Shown here: one piece after another, positions 31,977-42,744 of the stretch
How the letters are laid out: the number at the start of each line of letters is the position of its first letter
How positions within the stretch are numbered: position 1 is the stretch's first letter
Assembly (NCBI RefSeq): GCF_017916325.1
Contig: NC_090154.1
Coordinates: 65,001 to 129,000 of the forward strand
Direction: 5' to 3'
Length of the DNA stretch: 64,000 nt
DNA from: Leishmania martiniquensis
Taxonomy: Eukaryota > Euglenozoa > Kinetoplastea > Trypanosomatida > Trypanosomatidae
Made by a program: the position numbers and the translations under genes
The notes under the pieces: generated by a model
What the model saw: only the letters and a program-made list of their open reading frames with translations
Databases searched by the model: none
What the model was told of the DNA's origin: nothing

Positions 31977-34856
31977 ATGGAGACAAATCGGCCGCCGCCG
32001 ACCGCGAAGTGGGTGAGCCGACGCACCCTTGATAGCCAGGCGAGCAGCCGCGAGAGCAACGCCGGACTGACGCACCCGCGCGGGTCCAATTTAGACAACA
32101 AGCCGAACAACGCGAATCATCACCACAGTGCAGAGAAGCGCAAGTACGGACACGCACCGGACGCCGCTGTCATTACAGCGATCGGTCGTGGCAGCGGCAG
32201 CGCTGTTGGCGCCGCTGCCGCTGGCAACTCGCCGCCCGCGCCTTTCCACACGAATGGCGGTGGCAGTAACCGGTTTGGCATCTCCAGCAGTGGCAACAGC
32301 AGCAGTTGGGGTGTCAATGCCCCCAACTCGAGCACTAATAACAGCAAGCTCAACCACCAGGGCAACGTGCTTGGCACGAGCGCCTTCAACGCTCATGGCC
32401 CACACGGCACTGGCAACAACAACAGTAATGGCGGTGGTCGTCGCGGCTACGGGGGCAGTGGTAACTACGGAGAGGGGATGGAGCCGACGATACCGCCGCC
32501 GCCGCGCAGCGTGCAAATGGGGCAGGGGACCCTGTGCGCTCAAGCCGCCGCGGTAACATCTCGTGATTTCATTCCGCAACCGCGCCATGCGAAAGCGAAC
32601 AGTAGCGGCAGCAGCCACTCTCTCAAGTCGACGGAGGCATCTCCTCCTCCTCCTTCCTGCGCTGCGCCTCCCGCAACTCACAGCGCCAGCTCGACCCCAG
32701 CGCTTCGTTGGGGAGCCAACACCACCGCGACCCCGCGCAGCGCGAACGGCGGCACATCAGTTCCTAGTGTACCTGCGCTGGTTTATGCCACCGCCGCCCA
32801 CTTCGACGCGCAGGCGGGGCTCCCTGCTCCCAAGCCAGGTACGCCGTCTCCACTCGCGAGCGCAGCAGACGGCAGTACCCTCGAGGCAAAGTTTGCTGCA
32901 CAAGCAGCTCCGCCTTTCACGACCGCAACACTGGCGTTCACCACGACGATGCCTACCCCCAGTACCTGCCTGACCTCAGCCGCACCAGGCGCAGGCGCCC
33001 CGGCGCCACCGCGGCCGTTTGCCACCACGTCCAGTGCCGCTAATGCCAATCCCCTGTCCCTCGACTCGTTTCACGTCGGCGAAAATATCAGCTTTGGCGC
33101 CTCTGCCTTCGCTGGGGAGCTGCATTCGCAGCCGTCTGAGATTGAGGCGCTGCTTGGCCAGGTAGAGCGCAGCACGGGGACGCTGCCGGCGGGGGCTCCG
33201 GGCGAGCGTGTGATTAGTGGCTCGTGGCGGGAGCGGCGTTCAGTGACTGACTGGGGCATCGAGGAGGCAATCCGGACGGTGCTGCCTGGGATGGACGAGG
33301 ACGAGAACTCAGACAGCATTCAAGGCCCCAACTTTTTGTCGGGCAGCGTATCAGCCATCACAGGCAACTGGCACACGTCTGGCGATGTTGAGTCGCAGCC
33401 TGTCGCCAGCAGCGGCATTGGTGGGCTTCTCGCCGACTTCCCCACATCGTTCACCGCGTCCTTCTCAGAGCCGGTGAGCACGCTGCTGCCGTCGCCCTTC
33501 GCCGCTGACGCGACCTCTAACACGATCGACAATCTCAGCCGGGCCTTCAGCACTGCTGCTCATGTGGACTCCTCCTCCTTCACGACATCGCCATCCACCA
33601 CGACAGCGACCCCGCTGCAGCGACCTCCGGCGTCGCCTGGGGTACACCTGCCGCCGCGCGTCACGCCAGTTGAGACAATGTCGGTGCCGCCATCGGTGAG
33701 GGATTTGCCGTACCCAAGCGGCAGCCTCTACACGGCTCCCGCATCAACGCAGCCACCGCCGCCGCGGTCTGCCAACTCAGAGTCCACCGTGCGCGTCGAG
33801 GATCTTTTGCCAGGTGTCGGGCAGGGCGGAAGCGGCGAGCTCTTCGCCCTTTTCACCCTGTCACCACCAGCGGTCACTTCTCCGTGGCTTTCGTCGGGGG
33901 CCGGCGAGGCAGCGACGCCGGTGGGGCCCGTAAACCGCACCTGCGAGTCCATGGCCGCCAAGCCACCTGGGCACCGCTCGCCGCGCACAACGGCTGCTCG
34001 GCCAGAGGGGCTGCAGGCGATCCCATTGAAGGAAGGGAGCATGAACAGCAACGGAGGGCTGACCCCCACCACCGGGAGTACCACAAGCCCTGCTTTGGTA
34101 GCTGCTCGCCAGTCGAGTACCTCCAGTCACGGCGGCTCGGCGCCCAACACGCCGTCGCTTCGGAAGGAGCTCTCGACACCGCTTTCAGGAAACCGCTCGC
34201 AGCCTTACACACCGGGCGCGTCGCGCCCGCAGCGACCCTCCCTCTCCGCTCCACTCGTCAACCGCCACACCATCACCCACATTTTCCGCGAGACGCCGCA
34301 GTCGCTGCGGCGCAGGGAGCGTATGGAGTACAACCACCAGCATAGCGACCAGGCTCTGTGCAAGGATTTCCACTGGCCCCCGCACGATGAAGCGGACGCG
34401 GAGCACATGCTGCGGAGCCGCAACGCGCTAAAACTGTTGCGTCACCTCACCATCATCAGCTTCTCCCGGCAGCACGTCAGCGGGGTGCAAGAGCTGTTTG
34501 ACACGTGGGCGAAGAACGGCATTCCGGCTCCGGACATGGGCTTCGGCGCGTACTACTTCTACGTTAAGGAAAAGAGCGAGAAGCTCTTGTGCATGAAGCA
34601 CAACGGCCGTGGCGCCTCGCCTGGCCACGGCTACGGACGGTGCGACTTCGAGAGTCGCCGCCCGTACAGCACGTGCCGTTACGAGCACGTGTGCCTCTTT
34701 TGCCGCTCCAAGGAGCACGGCTGGTTCGAGGAGGGTAAGTGCCAAGGCTACCAGCAGCTGCTGGCGGAGATGGAAGAGTTGGGGGTCACCGAGGAGGATG
34801 TTGTGACGCTGCTGAACGCGATGGAGAGACCGGCGAAGCCAACGCGGTCCCGCTAA
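31977..34856 (+). CDS. Low-complexity protein with C-terminal Cys/His (zinc-binding-like) module (959 aa)
   Basis: The start is ATG 31977 (METNRPPPTAKWVSRR). The first 750 or so residues are Ser/Gly/Asn/Pro/Ala/Thr-rich and probably disordered. The last 200 are ordered: HTITHIFRETPQSLRRRERM, a helical stretch, then a Cys/His cluster at about 871-925. There CDFESRRPYSTCRYEHVC holds a C-x10-C-x3-H pattern, and CLFCRSKEHGWFEEGKC holds CxxC-x4-H plus a final Cys. Spacing resembles CCCH fingers combined with a zinc-knuckle, so RNA or protein binding is likely. The layout, a disordered front plus a zinc module, is common among trypanosomatid post-transcriptional regulators. The frame is intact to TAA at 34854-34856. 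The precise family is not recognised. Confidence 0.82.
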   Translation: METNRPPPTAKWVSRRTLDSQASSRESNAGLTHPRGSNLDNKPNNANHHHSAEKRKYGHAPDAAVITAIGRGSGSAVGAAAAGNSPPAPFHTNGGGSNRFGISSSGNSSSWGVNAPNSSTNNSKLNHQGNVLGTSAFNAHGPHGTGNNNSNGGGRRGYGGSGNYGEGMEPTIPPPPRSVQMGQGTLCAQAAAVTSRDFIPQPRHAKANSSGSSHSLKSTEASPPPPSCAAPPATHSASSTPALRWGANTTATPRSANGGTSVPSVPALVYATAAHFDAQAGLPAPKPGTPSPLASAADGSTLEAKFAAQAAPPFTTATLAFTTTMPTPSTCLTSAAPGAGAPAPPRPFATTSSAANANPLSLDSFHVGENISFGASAFAGELHSQPSEIEALLGQVERSTGTLPAGAPGERVISGSWRERRSVTDWGIEEAIRTVLPGMDEDENSDSIQGPNFLSGSVSAITGNWHTSGDVESQPVASSGIGGLLADFPTSFTASFSEPVSTLLPSPFAADATSNTIDNLSRAFSTAAHVDSSSFTTSPSTTTATPLQRPPASPGVHLPPRVTPVETMSVPPSVRDLPYPSGSLYTAPASTQPPPPRSANSESTVRVEDLLPGVGQGGSGELFALFTLSPPAVTSPWLSSGAGEAATPVGPVNRTCESMAAKPPGHRSPRTTAARPEGLQAIPLKEGSMNSNGGLTPTTGSTTSPALVAARQSSTSSHGGSAPNTPSLRKELSTPLSGNRSQPYTPGASRPQRPSLSAPLVNRHTITHIFRETPQSLRRRERMEYNHQHSDQALCKDFHWPPHDEADAEHMLRSRNALKLLRHLTIISFSRQHVSGVQELFDTWAKNGIPAPDMGFGAYYFYVKEKSEKLLCMKHNGRGASPGHGYGRCDFESRRPYSTCRYEHVCLFCRSKEHGWFEEGKCQGYQQLLAEMEELGVTEEDVVTLLNAMERPAKPTRSR

Positions 34857-37829
34857 CGCTCACACCCCTCCCCTCTCTTTTGGATGCCTATTGGTGACGC
34901 CTCCCTCATGCACGTATCTCAAGGTCGCTGCACCGGCGGAGGCGGTGCGCGCACCCATTTCGCACCTCAGGGAGTTTGCCCTTCCCTGTTGCGTACGTGT
35001 GCAGGGAGTGGCGAGCGCTGTGGTTGGAGTGTGCACTGCGGCGTGCTTCTTTGCTTTCCGTTTTTTTCCGCACGTTTGCGTAGTTAGGGGTTCAGGTGCG
35101 CGTCGGCGGTGTTGGGCATACGTATGCGTCTTCGCGTGTGCCTGTGGGCGCAGCAACAGCGTTTTTTTTTCCCCTTTCGGTTTGCCACTATTCCTGGCTC
35201 TAGCTCATGTGGTGCCGGGGTGTGCACCTTCCCCTTTCTTTGGTTGTGAACTGGGGTGCGCGTGCCCTCATCTTGCTTTGCCTCCCCCTCGTTGAACGCC
35301 GGCGTTCTTCCACCACCGCTGCCGCGCCAACACCTCCAATCGCCCCAGCCGGCTGCGAAGGGGGCCCGACGCTGTGACAAATTTGTATTCCTCTTCAAGC
35401 GTGTACCGGGCCTTTCCGCTGCTGCTGTTTGGCTCCTCTGTGCCTGTCTGTCTGTCTCTCCCTCTCTGTGCGTGTTGTTGACAGAGTCGCGAAGAACACA
35501 TTTTTCCTTTTTGCCAGGCAAGGTAATGTATTCGGCACTCTCTTCCCTTCTATATCTTCGACGGTTTCCGGGGCTCTCTCTCTCGTCTTTCATCGCTGTT
35601 ATTGCTGCGCTGTGGTTGATGTGCCCCCTCGATGAGCGTGTGTGTCGTATCTGTGAACAGTGGCAGCCTTAGACGTGCGTTTCGTTGTGTATTTCTGTCC
35701 CTCCTCGCTCCCCCTCATCGGTGTGTTCCGCCATTTCATTTTCTCTTCAAATGCACCGGCATTCGCGGCGACTTCTACCCCCCACATACACACACACCAG
35801 AGCCTGCAAATAATATGCGTCAAAGAGGCTTGATGGAGCAAGGAAGTGTTTGCTGCTCCTCTCTCTTATGTATGTGCATCATCGAAGACGGCGACATCTG
35901 TTTCGGTGTGGCATCTGAGAGCTGCTGCTGCAACTGCTTTTCCTCGCCAATATTGCCCATCTCTTACTCACGCACCCCTGCGACCCTTTGGCCTTGTTTT
36001 CCTCCCCTCTTTAGATTTCGCTGCGTCCGTTTTTTTTTCTCCTTTTGCTCCTTCGCGTTTCCTGAAATTTTTTTGGTGCACCCATTGACTTTCTTTGGGG
36101 CATCGCTGTTCTCTTCCTTTCCGTGCCCCCCCCACCCCCCATCTGCTTCCCGCGTGTGTACGTGTTGCTACCAGGCAGCCCCTGCCATCCCCTTCCTTAT
36201 TCATGGAGTCTGAAGAGTCTCCTGTCTCTCCAAGCGTGCATGTGCCTGTTGATGTCGTGGCCGATGAGCACGCCAACCTGGAGCACTGCTGTGCTTGTGC
36301 GTGTGTGCTCGTCCAGGCCTGCCTCTAAGAAAGCGGCAAGGCGGCCAGCGATGCTCCTGCTGCGTGTTGATGCAGCGTCCGCCCTTCGCGGTCTTGGCAG
36401 GCTTCTCTCTCTTTCGCCGCTCATCTTGCACTGAAAGTGTAGTGAACGCTCTTTCTTTTCTCCTTTGTCTCGCAGGCGTATTGTGGATGCGCGGGCGTCA
36501 CACCTTTTTCTTTCTCTGTGCGCTTTGGGAGGGGGTGATCATGCTGTTGTGCATGTCTCTCTGCCTTGCCGCGTGAGCTTCTGTTCTCTGGGCAGCTCTC
36601 ATTTCTCTGAGGTCCTCTCCATTTTTGGATGTCTTTTATCGAGGGAGGGGTCCCTCTCTCTCTCGGTGCATGCACATTTCGCACGAGCGCGCACGCCTCA
36701 TCTATCCCTCTCTTGTTCTCCCCTTCGCGCGTTAATTTTAGTGTTGGTAAAATCCCTCAGCCGTTTCTCCCTCTCCCTCTCTCTCCCTCTCCGAGTTGCC
36801 GCCTGATGCGGCTTCTCACTTACTTTCCCTTTCACGCTGTTTGCTTCTCTCTTTGTGTCTGCCTACTTGCTCCATGTGGGCGCGTGTGCCCGCCTCTCAT
36901 CAGCTCCCTCTCTCGCATGTTGTGTGTTACCGAGTGCTTCCCACTCCACTCCACTCTCCTCCCCCCGAAACGAACCGAACGACGACATCTCTCGCCCTTC
37001 TCGCCCTCCCCGTGCACGCTGCAACAAAGCGAAGAGCAACGCCACGAGCCTCTTCGGTCTGCTCGGCATGAACGCAAGAGCCAAGACAATCCGAGTACCC
37101 CGCCCCCTGAGGCACAGGCTTGATGGCGGCGACGCTCTCCTGTCTCGCCAGTCCCTCGATGCTCGAGACACACCATTTCAGTGCACGGAAAGGACTTTGA
37201 ACAGAGAAGGCCAGGTACTCGCGCGAGCTGATCTCAACACTTGCCCTCCTGCCTCCGCCCCTACCTCGCTTGTTCTATCTGCACGAAAGACCTCTTTCAT
37301 CCTCCCAGCAGCACCCCAGATGTGTGGGTGTGCGCGCACAAATCTTTTTGTCGCACAGATTCATGTATGTCATCAAACGCCTCTCTGGTGCATTTATTCT
37401 GCTATTTTTTTTTTGCTGTTGGCTAGTGTGCGCTCTGCTCGGAGGTTTGCCCTATTCTGCACTCATCTGTTTTCTCTGCTGCACTGCGTATACGTCTCTG
37501 CCTTTGGCCTCATTTCGTTTGCGCCGAAAAAAAAACATTTTTCTCTCACACACTCTCTCACGCACTCTCTGTGACGTGTTCACCATTTCCATCGCCCTCA
37601 CAGGTGCCATCGAACGGACTGGCGCAGCGTTTCTGAGAGCTCAGGTGTATTTGCGTCTCTGCATCCAGCGCAGAGAGGGGGGAGGGGGTTACTCCCACCG
37701 CAGAATCTCAGGCAGCGGGCGCTCTTGTCTTCTTTTTTTTTGCTTGCGTATTTGCCGATGCCCCTCTCGCGTGCATCTGCCGTGGAGTCTCTGCAAGGGA
37801 GAGAAGCGGGCGGCGATGTGCCTGGTAGC
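34857..37829. other. Intergenic region, no gene seen
   Basis: A 3-kb pyrimidine-rich spacer. It includes a 14-base perfect palindrome (35294-35307). Frames of 160-240 codons near 36629-37574 are pyrimidine-tract translations. An alternative upstream ATG for the next gene is at 37758. Confidence 0.55.
35294..35307. repeat. 14-base perfect palindrome
   Basis: GAACGCCGGCGTTC is its own reverse complement, with no loop, in the spacer before the EHD-like gene. It could be chance. Confidence 0.5.
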
Positions 37830-39629
37830 ATGGAGGCGCTCATAAGAAGGCTCCACCCTCTCTACCTTCAGCGCGTGCGGCCGCTGGAGGAGATGTACAA
37901 CTTTGACGTCTTCCGCCCCAGCTGGTATGAGGAGACGATCCTCAACGAGCGTCCCTTTATTACACTGTTCGGCCCTTGGTCGGCTGGCAAGACGACCTTC
38001 ATCAACTACCTCCTGAAGAGCAACTACTTGTGGACTGGGCCGCAGCCGACAACGGCAGAGTTCACCGTTGTGCTGTACGGCGAAGAACCGGGCCCGATTG
38101 ACGGGCAGGCGCTGGCCAACTCGAAGAGTCTTCCATTCAAGGGGTTGCTTGACTTCGGCGAATCCTTCATCAGCAACCTGAAGGGCTTCCAAGAGCCTCA
38201 CCCGCTCCTGGAGAGCATCACGCTGATCGACACGCCCGGCGTGCTGGAGAGCGCGAAGGACATTCACCAGCGCAAATACGACTACGTGAAGGTCTGCCGC
38301 TGGTTTGCGGAACGAAGTGACCTCATCTTTGTCTTCTTTGACCCCAGCAAGCTCGACGCCGGCGCGGAGCTCCACCAACTCTTCAAAACGTCCTTCAAGG
38401 GAGTTGAGAATCGCCTCCGCATCGTACTGAACAAGGCGGACTCGATCGCGACCCAGGAGCTGATGCGTGTCTATGGCAGTTTGTTCTGGAACCTATCGAA
38501 CTTCATCAACACAACGGAGCCGCCGCGCGTGTACGTTGGTAGCTTCTGGGATAAGCCATACAACCCGAATACCTTCTCTCTTCTCTTCGCGGAGGAGAAG
38601 ATGGATCTACTGCACGAGTTGGTTGAGGTAATTCCGCAGCAGGCCAAAGACAAGAAGATCGCATCGCTCATTCGCCGAGCCAAGGAGGTGCTTGTGCACG
38701 CCGTCATCATTGGCGGCATCCGGGCCGACCTCCCGGCATTCTTTGGCAAGTCAAAGGCGAAGAAGAAGGCTGTAGAGGAGCTGCCAAAGCGATACGAAGT
38801 TATCGGTGCGCGCTACAAGATGAACCACCGCGACTTCGCGCCGGTGGGAGCATACGCTGCTTTCCTGGAGCGCTTCGACGCGGAAAAATTCCCACCGCTG
38901 CAGAAGCCGGAGAAGGCTGGCCTCATCCGCGGCATTCAAGAGCTGATCGACACGATCCTGCCGGCCATGCTGCGACCGGTGCGCAACACCCGCGCCGCGA
39001 ATCCGTTTCACAAGGATGAGCGGATGGGCTTGCTCAACTTATACCGTGATAAGGTGTGCACAGTGCATGATGGGCCGCCTGGCATGCAGGGCAGCTCCGA
39101 CAGCGTCGGCTCCGCCACTCAGCGGCTTGTCCCGAACTCGGCGTTTCCCGGCCCGTCTTCGCGTACAGGCGCCGCCCCCGCGCCCAGCCCGTCGCGTCCA
39201 CTCAGCCCCAGCATGATGGGTTCAGTACCTTCCGCGTCACCATCTTCAAGGTTGCCTTCCCTCGAGGAGGCCGCTTCATCCACCGGTGCCGCCGCTACAC
39301 CGACGCTAACCACATCGGCGGCGACGCTGTCGCTGGCTGACATGCAGGCAATGATGGCAATGATGCAGATGATGTCGCATCAGCAACAGCAAGGCCGAGG
39401 GAGCAACAGTGCCCCCGCAACCACCATTTTGAGCGAGGTGCCATCCTCATTGATCTCGCAGCCACTAGCAAATCCTGCCGAGTCCTCCGTTCCGCCAACC
39501 CCGCAAGGGTCCGGCTGCGACAACGAATCATTCCCACCAACGATAGTGCCTCCACCTACCCTGCCCCCCACCCGCCCTCCCGAGGTCAACACGTGGGTCA
39601 CCGAAGGTGTGTCAAAGCAACTGCAGTGA
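37830..39629 (+). CDS. EHD-like dynamin-superfamily ATPase/GTPase lacking the EH domain (599 aa)
   Basis: The N-terminus MEALIRRLHPLYLQRVRPLE matches the helix that opens EHD proteins. The P-loop GPWSAGKTT is at residues 48-56, DTPG starts at 134 and NKAD is at 201-204, in the right order and spacing. EHD proteins bind ATP and remodel endosomal membranes. After the G domain a helical segment continues to about 415. The rest is a Ser/Pro/Ala/Gln-rich tail with a Met/Gln stretch (MMAMMQMMSHQQQQ) instead of the C-terminal EH domain of animal EHDs. An in-frame ATG at 37758 would add 24 residues. I chose 37830 because homology starts there and because a pyrimidine run (about 37727-37743) lies just upstream of 37758, with the first AG after it near 37793. 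The downstream spacer carries a 26-bp inverted repeat. Confidence 0.88.
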   Translation: MEALIRRLHPLYLQRVRPLEEMYNFDVFRPSWYEETILNERPFITLFGPWSAGKTTFINYLLKSNYLWTGPQPTTAEFTVVLYGEEPGPIDGQALANSKSLPFKGLLDFGESFISNLKGFQEPHPLLESITLIDTPGVLESAKDIHQRKYDYVKVCRWFAERSDLIFVFFDPSKLDAGAELHQLFKTSFKGVENRLRIVLNKADSIATQELMRVYGSLFWNLSNFINTTEPPRVYVGSFWDKPYNPNTFSLLFAEEKMDLLHELVEVIPQQAKDKKIASLIRRAKEVLVHAVIIGGIRADLPAFFGKSKAKKKAVEELPKRYEVIGARYKMNHRDFAPVGAYAAFLERFDAEKFPPLQKPEKAGLIRGIQELIDTILPAMLRPVRNTRAANPFHKDERMGLLNLYRDKVCTVHDGPPGMQGSSDSVGSATQRLVPNSAFPGPSSRTGAAPAPSPSRPLSPSMMGSVPSASPSSRLPSLEEAASSTGAAATPTLTTSAATLSLADMQAMMAMMQMMSHQQQQGRGSNSAPATTILSEVPSSLISQPLANPAESSVPPTPQGSGCDNESFPPTIVPPPTLPPTRPPEVNTWVTEGVSKQLQ

Positions 39630-41197
39630 GGCGAGTGCTGCACCTCCTCCACGCGCCGAGTGTCTCCGAGTCCCCTCCTCGCCCCGTGAAGATGGCCGAT
39701 CTGTCGACGTGCCGCTTCTCGCATGACCCCATACACTCCTCGGTGAAATCGTTGTGTATGCGCGACTTGCTCTCGTTTTCCCATTCCCGCGCACGCCTTG
39801 CTCTGCCGCCCGGTATGGGTGCGCGGCTGCACGATCTCTCTCTGTCCGTCTTCCTTCTCATTCTGTTCCCACCTGGCGGCACCGCCTTGCGCCGTGCTCG
39901 ACGGCGCACGGATGGGCTGAGGAGGCCGCGAAGGGCGTGGCTGCTGGCGGGCTCCATCACCTTCCCTCAGTTGGCATCTCCAGACGACTTCGCCGCTCCG
40001 CTCCTTCTCCGTGGTGTTCGCCCGTTTGCTGCTCGTTCCCTTCACCTTTGCTTTCTGTCTGTCTGCACTACCGGTCTGGTCACGGTACCGTGAACTGCTG
40101 CCGTCCAGTGGTGATTGGGGGCGTTTGGCTACTGCAACTTCCTCCTTCCACCCTCTCACTCCATGATGTAAAGCACCGTTAGTGCAGACAATATTCCCCT
40201 CCCCTCCCCCCCATACACACACACACACACCGAAAGGGACGATGCGGACTGTAAAAGGTGGCGCATTTGTGTGTGTGTGTATGGGGGGGAGGGCAAATGT
40301 GAAGAGAGGCACGAATGCTGCCATGGATGCAGAAGAGAAGCCGTGAATTCGCTGAGTGTGTTTTCTTTGTGTGTGTGTGTGCGTGTGTGTGTAGTGAAAG
40401 GGGAATATGCACTAAAAAACAGAAAAAATACATCTCTCATTTACGCCGAAGCTGCGGGCGTGGCGGGGACGGCGATACACGTGTATGAGAGAGGGGGAGT
40501 CGTGCAATGGCACGCCCCTTCCTATGTCTCCGTATGGCTGCTACAGGCTAGTCCGACACCCTGTGTGTGTGTACGCGGCGTAGGCACGCCTCTGCCCCAT
40601 AGTCTTTTTCACTGCTCTGAGCACTTCAACCACTTCATCTCCTTCTCCTGCGCATCTCTTCCTTGGACAGTGGCGCGCTGCGTAGTATTCATTGCTACAG
40701 AGGCTTTGGGTGCGCCCTGCCGCTTGGCCCTCGTGCGCGTGATTTTCTGTTTGGTGTGCCTGGCGACAGCCTCTTTGTCGCTACCGCAGAGGACAGCATC
40801 ATTAATGCCCGCAGACACAGACTGTATCGCCTGGCAGATGACGAGGGGAGGAAGAGGCATCACTCTCTTCTCTCCCTCTTTCTTTTACTGCCATCGGCTC
40901 TGCGCACGTCGCAGGGGCACTCATCGACGTGAAGAAAACACAAGCGCGTTCCGGCGGCGCTCTTTCACGGCCGCGACTGTGCCGGCCACCCTCCCAACAA
41001 CCTCTGCTTCTCCAACGCAGTAAGTCTTTGCTTGCCGGATAGAGGGGGAGGGGCGCGCACGTATACTGAGATAGCGAAGGGAAGCGGAGGAGCGTCTTCC
41101 CTTCTCTCTCTTTCGCCTCCGCGCTCCCCCTCCTCCCTCGACACGTTTCGTCGGCGGTGGCGCGGGGTTGGCTCACGCAAAGCTCGGCGGTTGCAAG
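39630..41197. other. Intergenic region with long inverted repeat
   Basis: Spacer between the EHD-like gene and a broken gene. It holds the 26-bp inverted repeat at 40202-40293 and a GT repeat near 40370-40393. No gene was seen. Confidence 0.6.
40202..40293 (+). repeat. Perfect 26-bp inverted repeat (stem-loop)
   Basis: The left arm (40202-40227) is C-rich then (AC)n. The right arm (40268-40293) is (GT)n then G-rich, and is its exact reverse complement, including the 3-1-7 arrangement of C, T and C against G, A and G. The loop is 40 bases. It lies about 570 bases after the EHD-like stop codon, so in the transcript it would form a very stable hairpin. Confidence 0.85.
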
Positions 41198-42744
41198 ATG
41201 CACGGCAACCTCTGTAATGACGGACACCCACCACTGTTGTCGAACGGCCTTTGCAACAGTGAGGGCGACGATGCGGTGTATGATTCAGAGCTGCTTGATG
41301 CGATGGGGGTGGCGGAAGACACGTCGTCGTTCCTTCGTGCTCGAGCAGAGTGCACCAGCGCACCGCCTTCCCGCCATGAAGTTGCCTCCAGTGTGCCAGG
41401 AGAAAGTGTTCACGGTTTGGCGGAGACCATCAGCCCAAAGGCTGCGGATCTGCGCGCTGCTGCCCCGCCTTCTGGCTTGCCCACCTCACTTCTTATCGGT
41501 AGGTCACTGTTTGGGCGCGACGCCCCGAGTTCATCGCCCGCTGCTATGGCGCGCGGTAAGATGCTATACCCCACGGGAGCGATAGGGTCCGCAGCCGTCT
41601 ACGTCTTGTGTCCTTTCACGCGCAGTCGCGTTGCCCTGTGCTCGCCGCACTGGGGCCATCTGCTCGCAGCCGGGTTCAGGCTTCGCATGTCCCTGCACAG
41701 AGGCCGTCATGTGGTGCTCCAGAGGCCGCACGTACTGCTAGCCCGTGCTTGCCAGCTGCAGGGGCGCCACACGCAGGACTGCAAAACGACACGCGGCACA
41801 CCAACGCCGCTCTGCCGCATCAGTTATGCAAACGCGTTCGAGGACTGCAGGCGGGCGAGGACGCAGCAGGAGCTCCAAGCAGCGCTTTTCAGGAAGTGGG
41901 GCTGGAGCGCACGCCTGCAGCAGACTCTCGGTGCCACACTGTCCTCAGCGCCACTGGAGGACGCGGCCGCCTTCACTGCTGCTGTGGAGGCAGATATGTT
42001 TGCTGGGGGCTTCTGTGACAGCGCACGACTCATACAGGTCACGCGGGCTCTTGGCGGGCACTCGATGACATCGGAGCCTCTTAACAAACAACAGCGGGCC
42101 ACCGACTGGAGAGTCGGAGCTCAGAATGGACACGCAGTGACGCGCTATCCATGGAGCACGCGATCTCGCGTCCTGCAAGCCCCTTCCTCATGGAGGCTGG
42201 GACGTACGCCCGCGAGTACGACCGTGTCGTGGGTAGGCGCCTCGGCATCTGAGACGACGAGGTCGCCCCTGCAGCTGCCCAACCTGCTGCCTACGTGGAC
42301 GGACACGTACACCCACCGCCCCACGCTGCGGCTATTTGGCCTGCCTGCCGCGGTGCGCGCTGCCTTTCTGGACCTGCCTTTTCCCTCGCCCTCCTCACCC
42401 TCGACGTCGCTGACGCCAGCAGCGCTGCGCTGGCACAGCTGGCTGGGCAGGTGCAAAAGGCGGTGGAGCGTGGTCAGCTTGCGGTGACGTCGCGGCTATA
42501 CTTCTGCCCCCTCGTTCACGCCGTCGACTACAATAGCACTCTCGACTTGCATGCGTTTACTGTCGACTGGCACCAGGCGTGCTGCTGCGACGGCAGCGGT
42601 GGCGTTGGTGATACGCCACGAGCAACAGCGGCGCTCCGTGATTCATCTCCTGTGCTATCGCTAGGAGTGGAGTTGCTCCCAAGCGACGATGTTGCTCCTG
42701 CTAAAGCTGTGGCTGGAGCCGCCGCTTCGATTGGTCGTCTTTAG
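41198..42744 (+). pseudogene. Frame-broken 5' part of a large unrecognised gene
   Basis: From ATG 41198 one frame is open to TGA at 42485-42487 (429 codons), with GC3-rich codons up to about 42.1 kb. Protein-like sequence then changes frame. Another frame holds MEHAISRPASPFLMEAGTY (from 42151) and ends at TGA 42250. The first frame looks coding again (QLPNLLPTWTDTYTHRPTLR) to about 42375. The second frame carries SLALLTLDVADASSAALAQ and on to TAG 42742-42744. The original frame resumes at 42689. This looks like one gene with the downstream 1010-codon frame, disrupted by two to four indels or by assembly errors. No domain was recognised. A working short protein from 41198 alone cannot be excluded. 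Confidence 0.55.

Noticed and set aside
20815..41000. Possible third repeat family linking about 20815-20870 and about 40943-40990 (both contain GCTCTTTCACGGC)
   Set aside because: The similarity is short and imperfect; without an alignment tool it cannot be separated from chance or from very old SIDER remnants.
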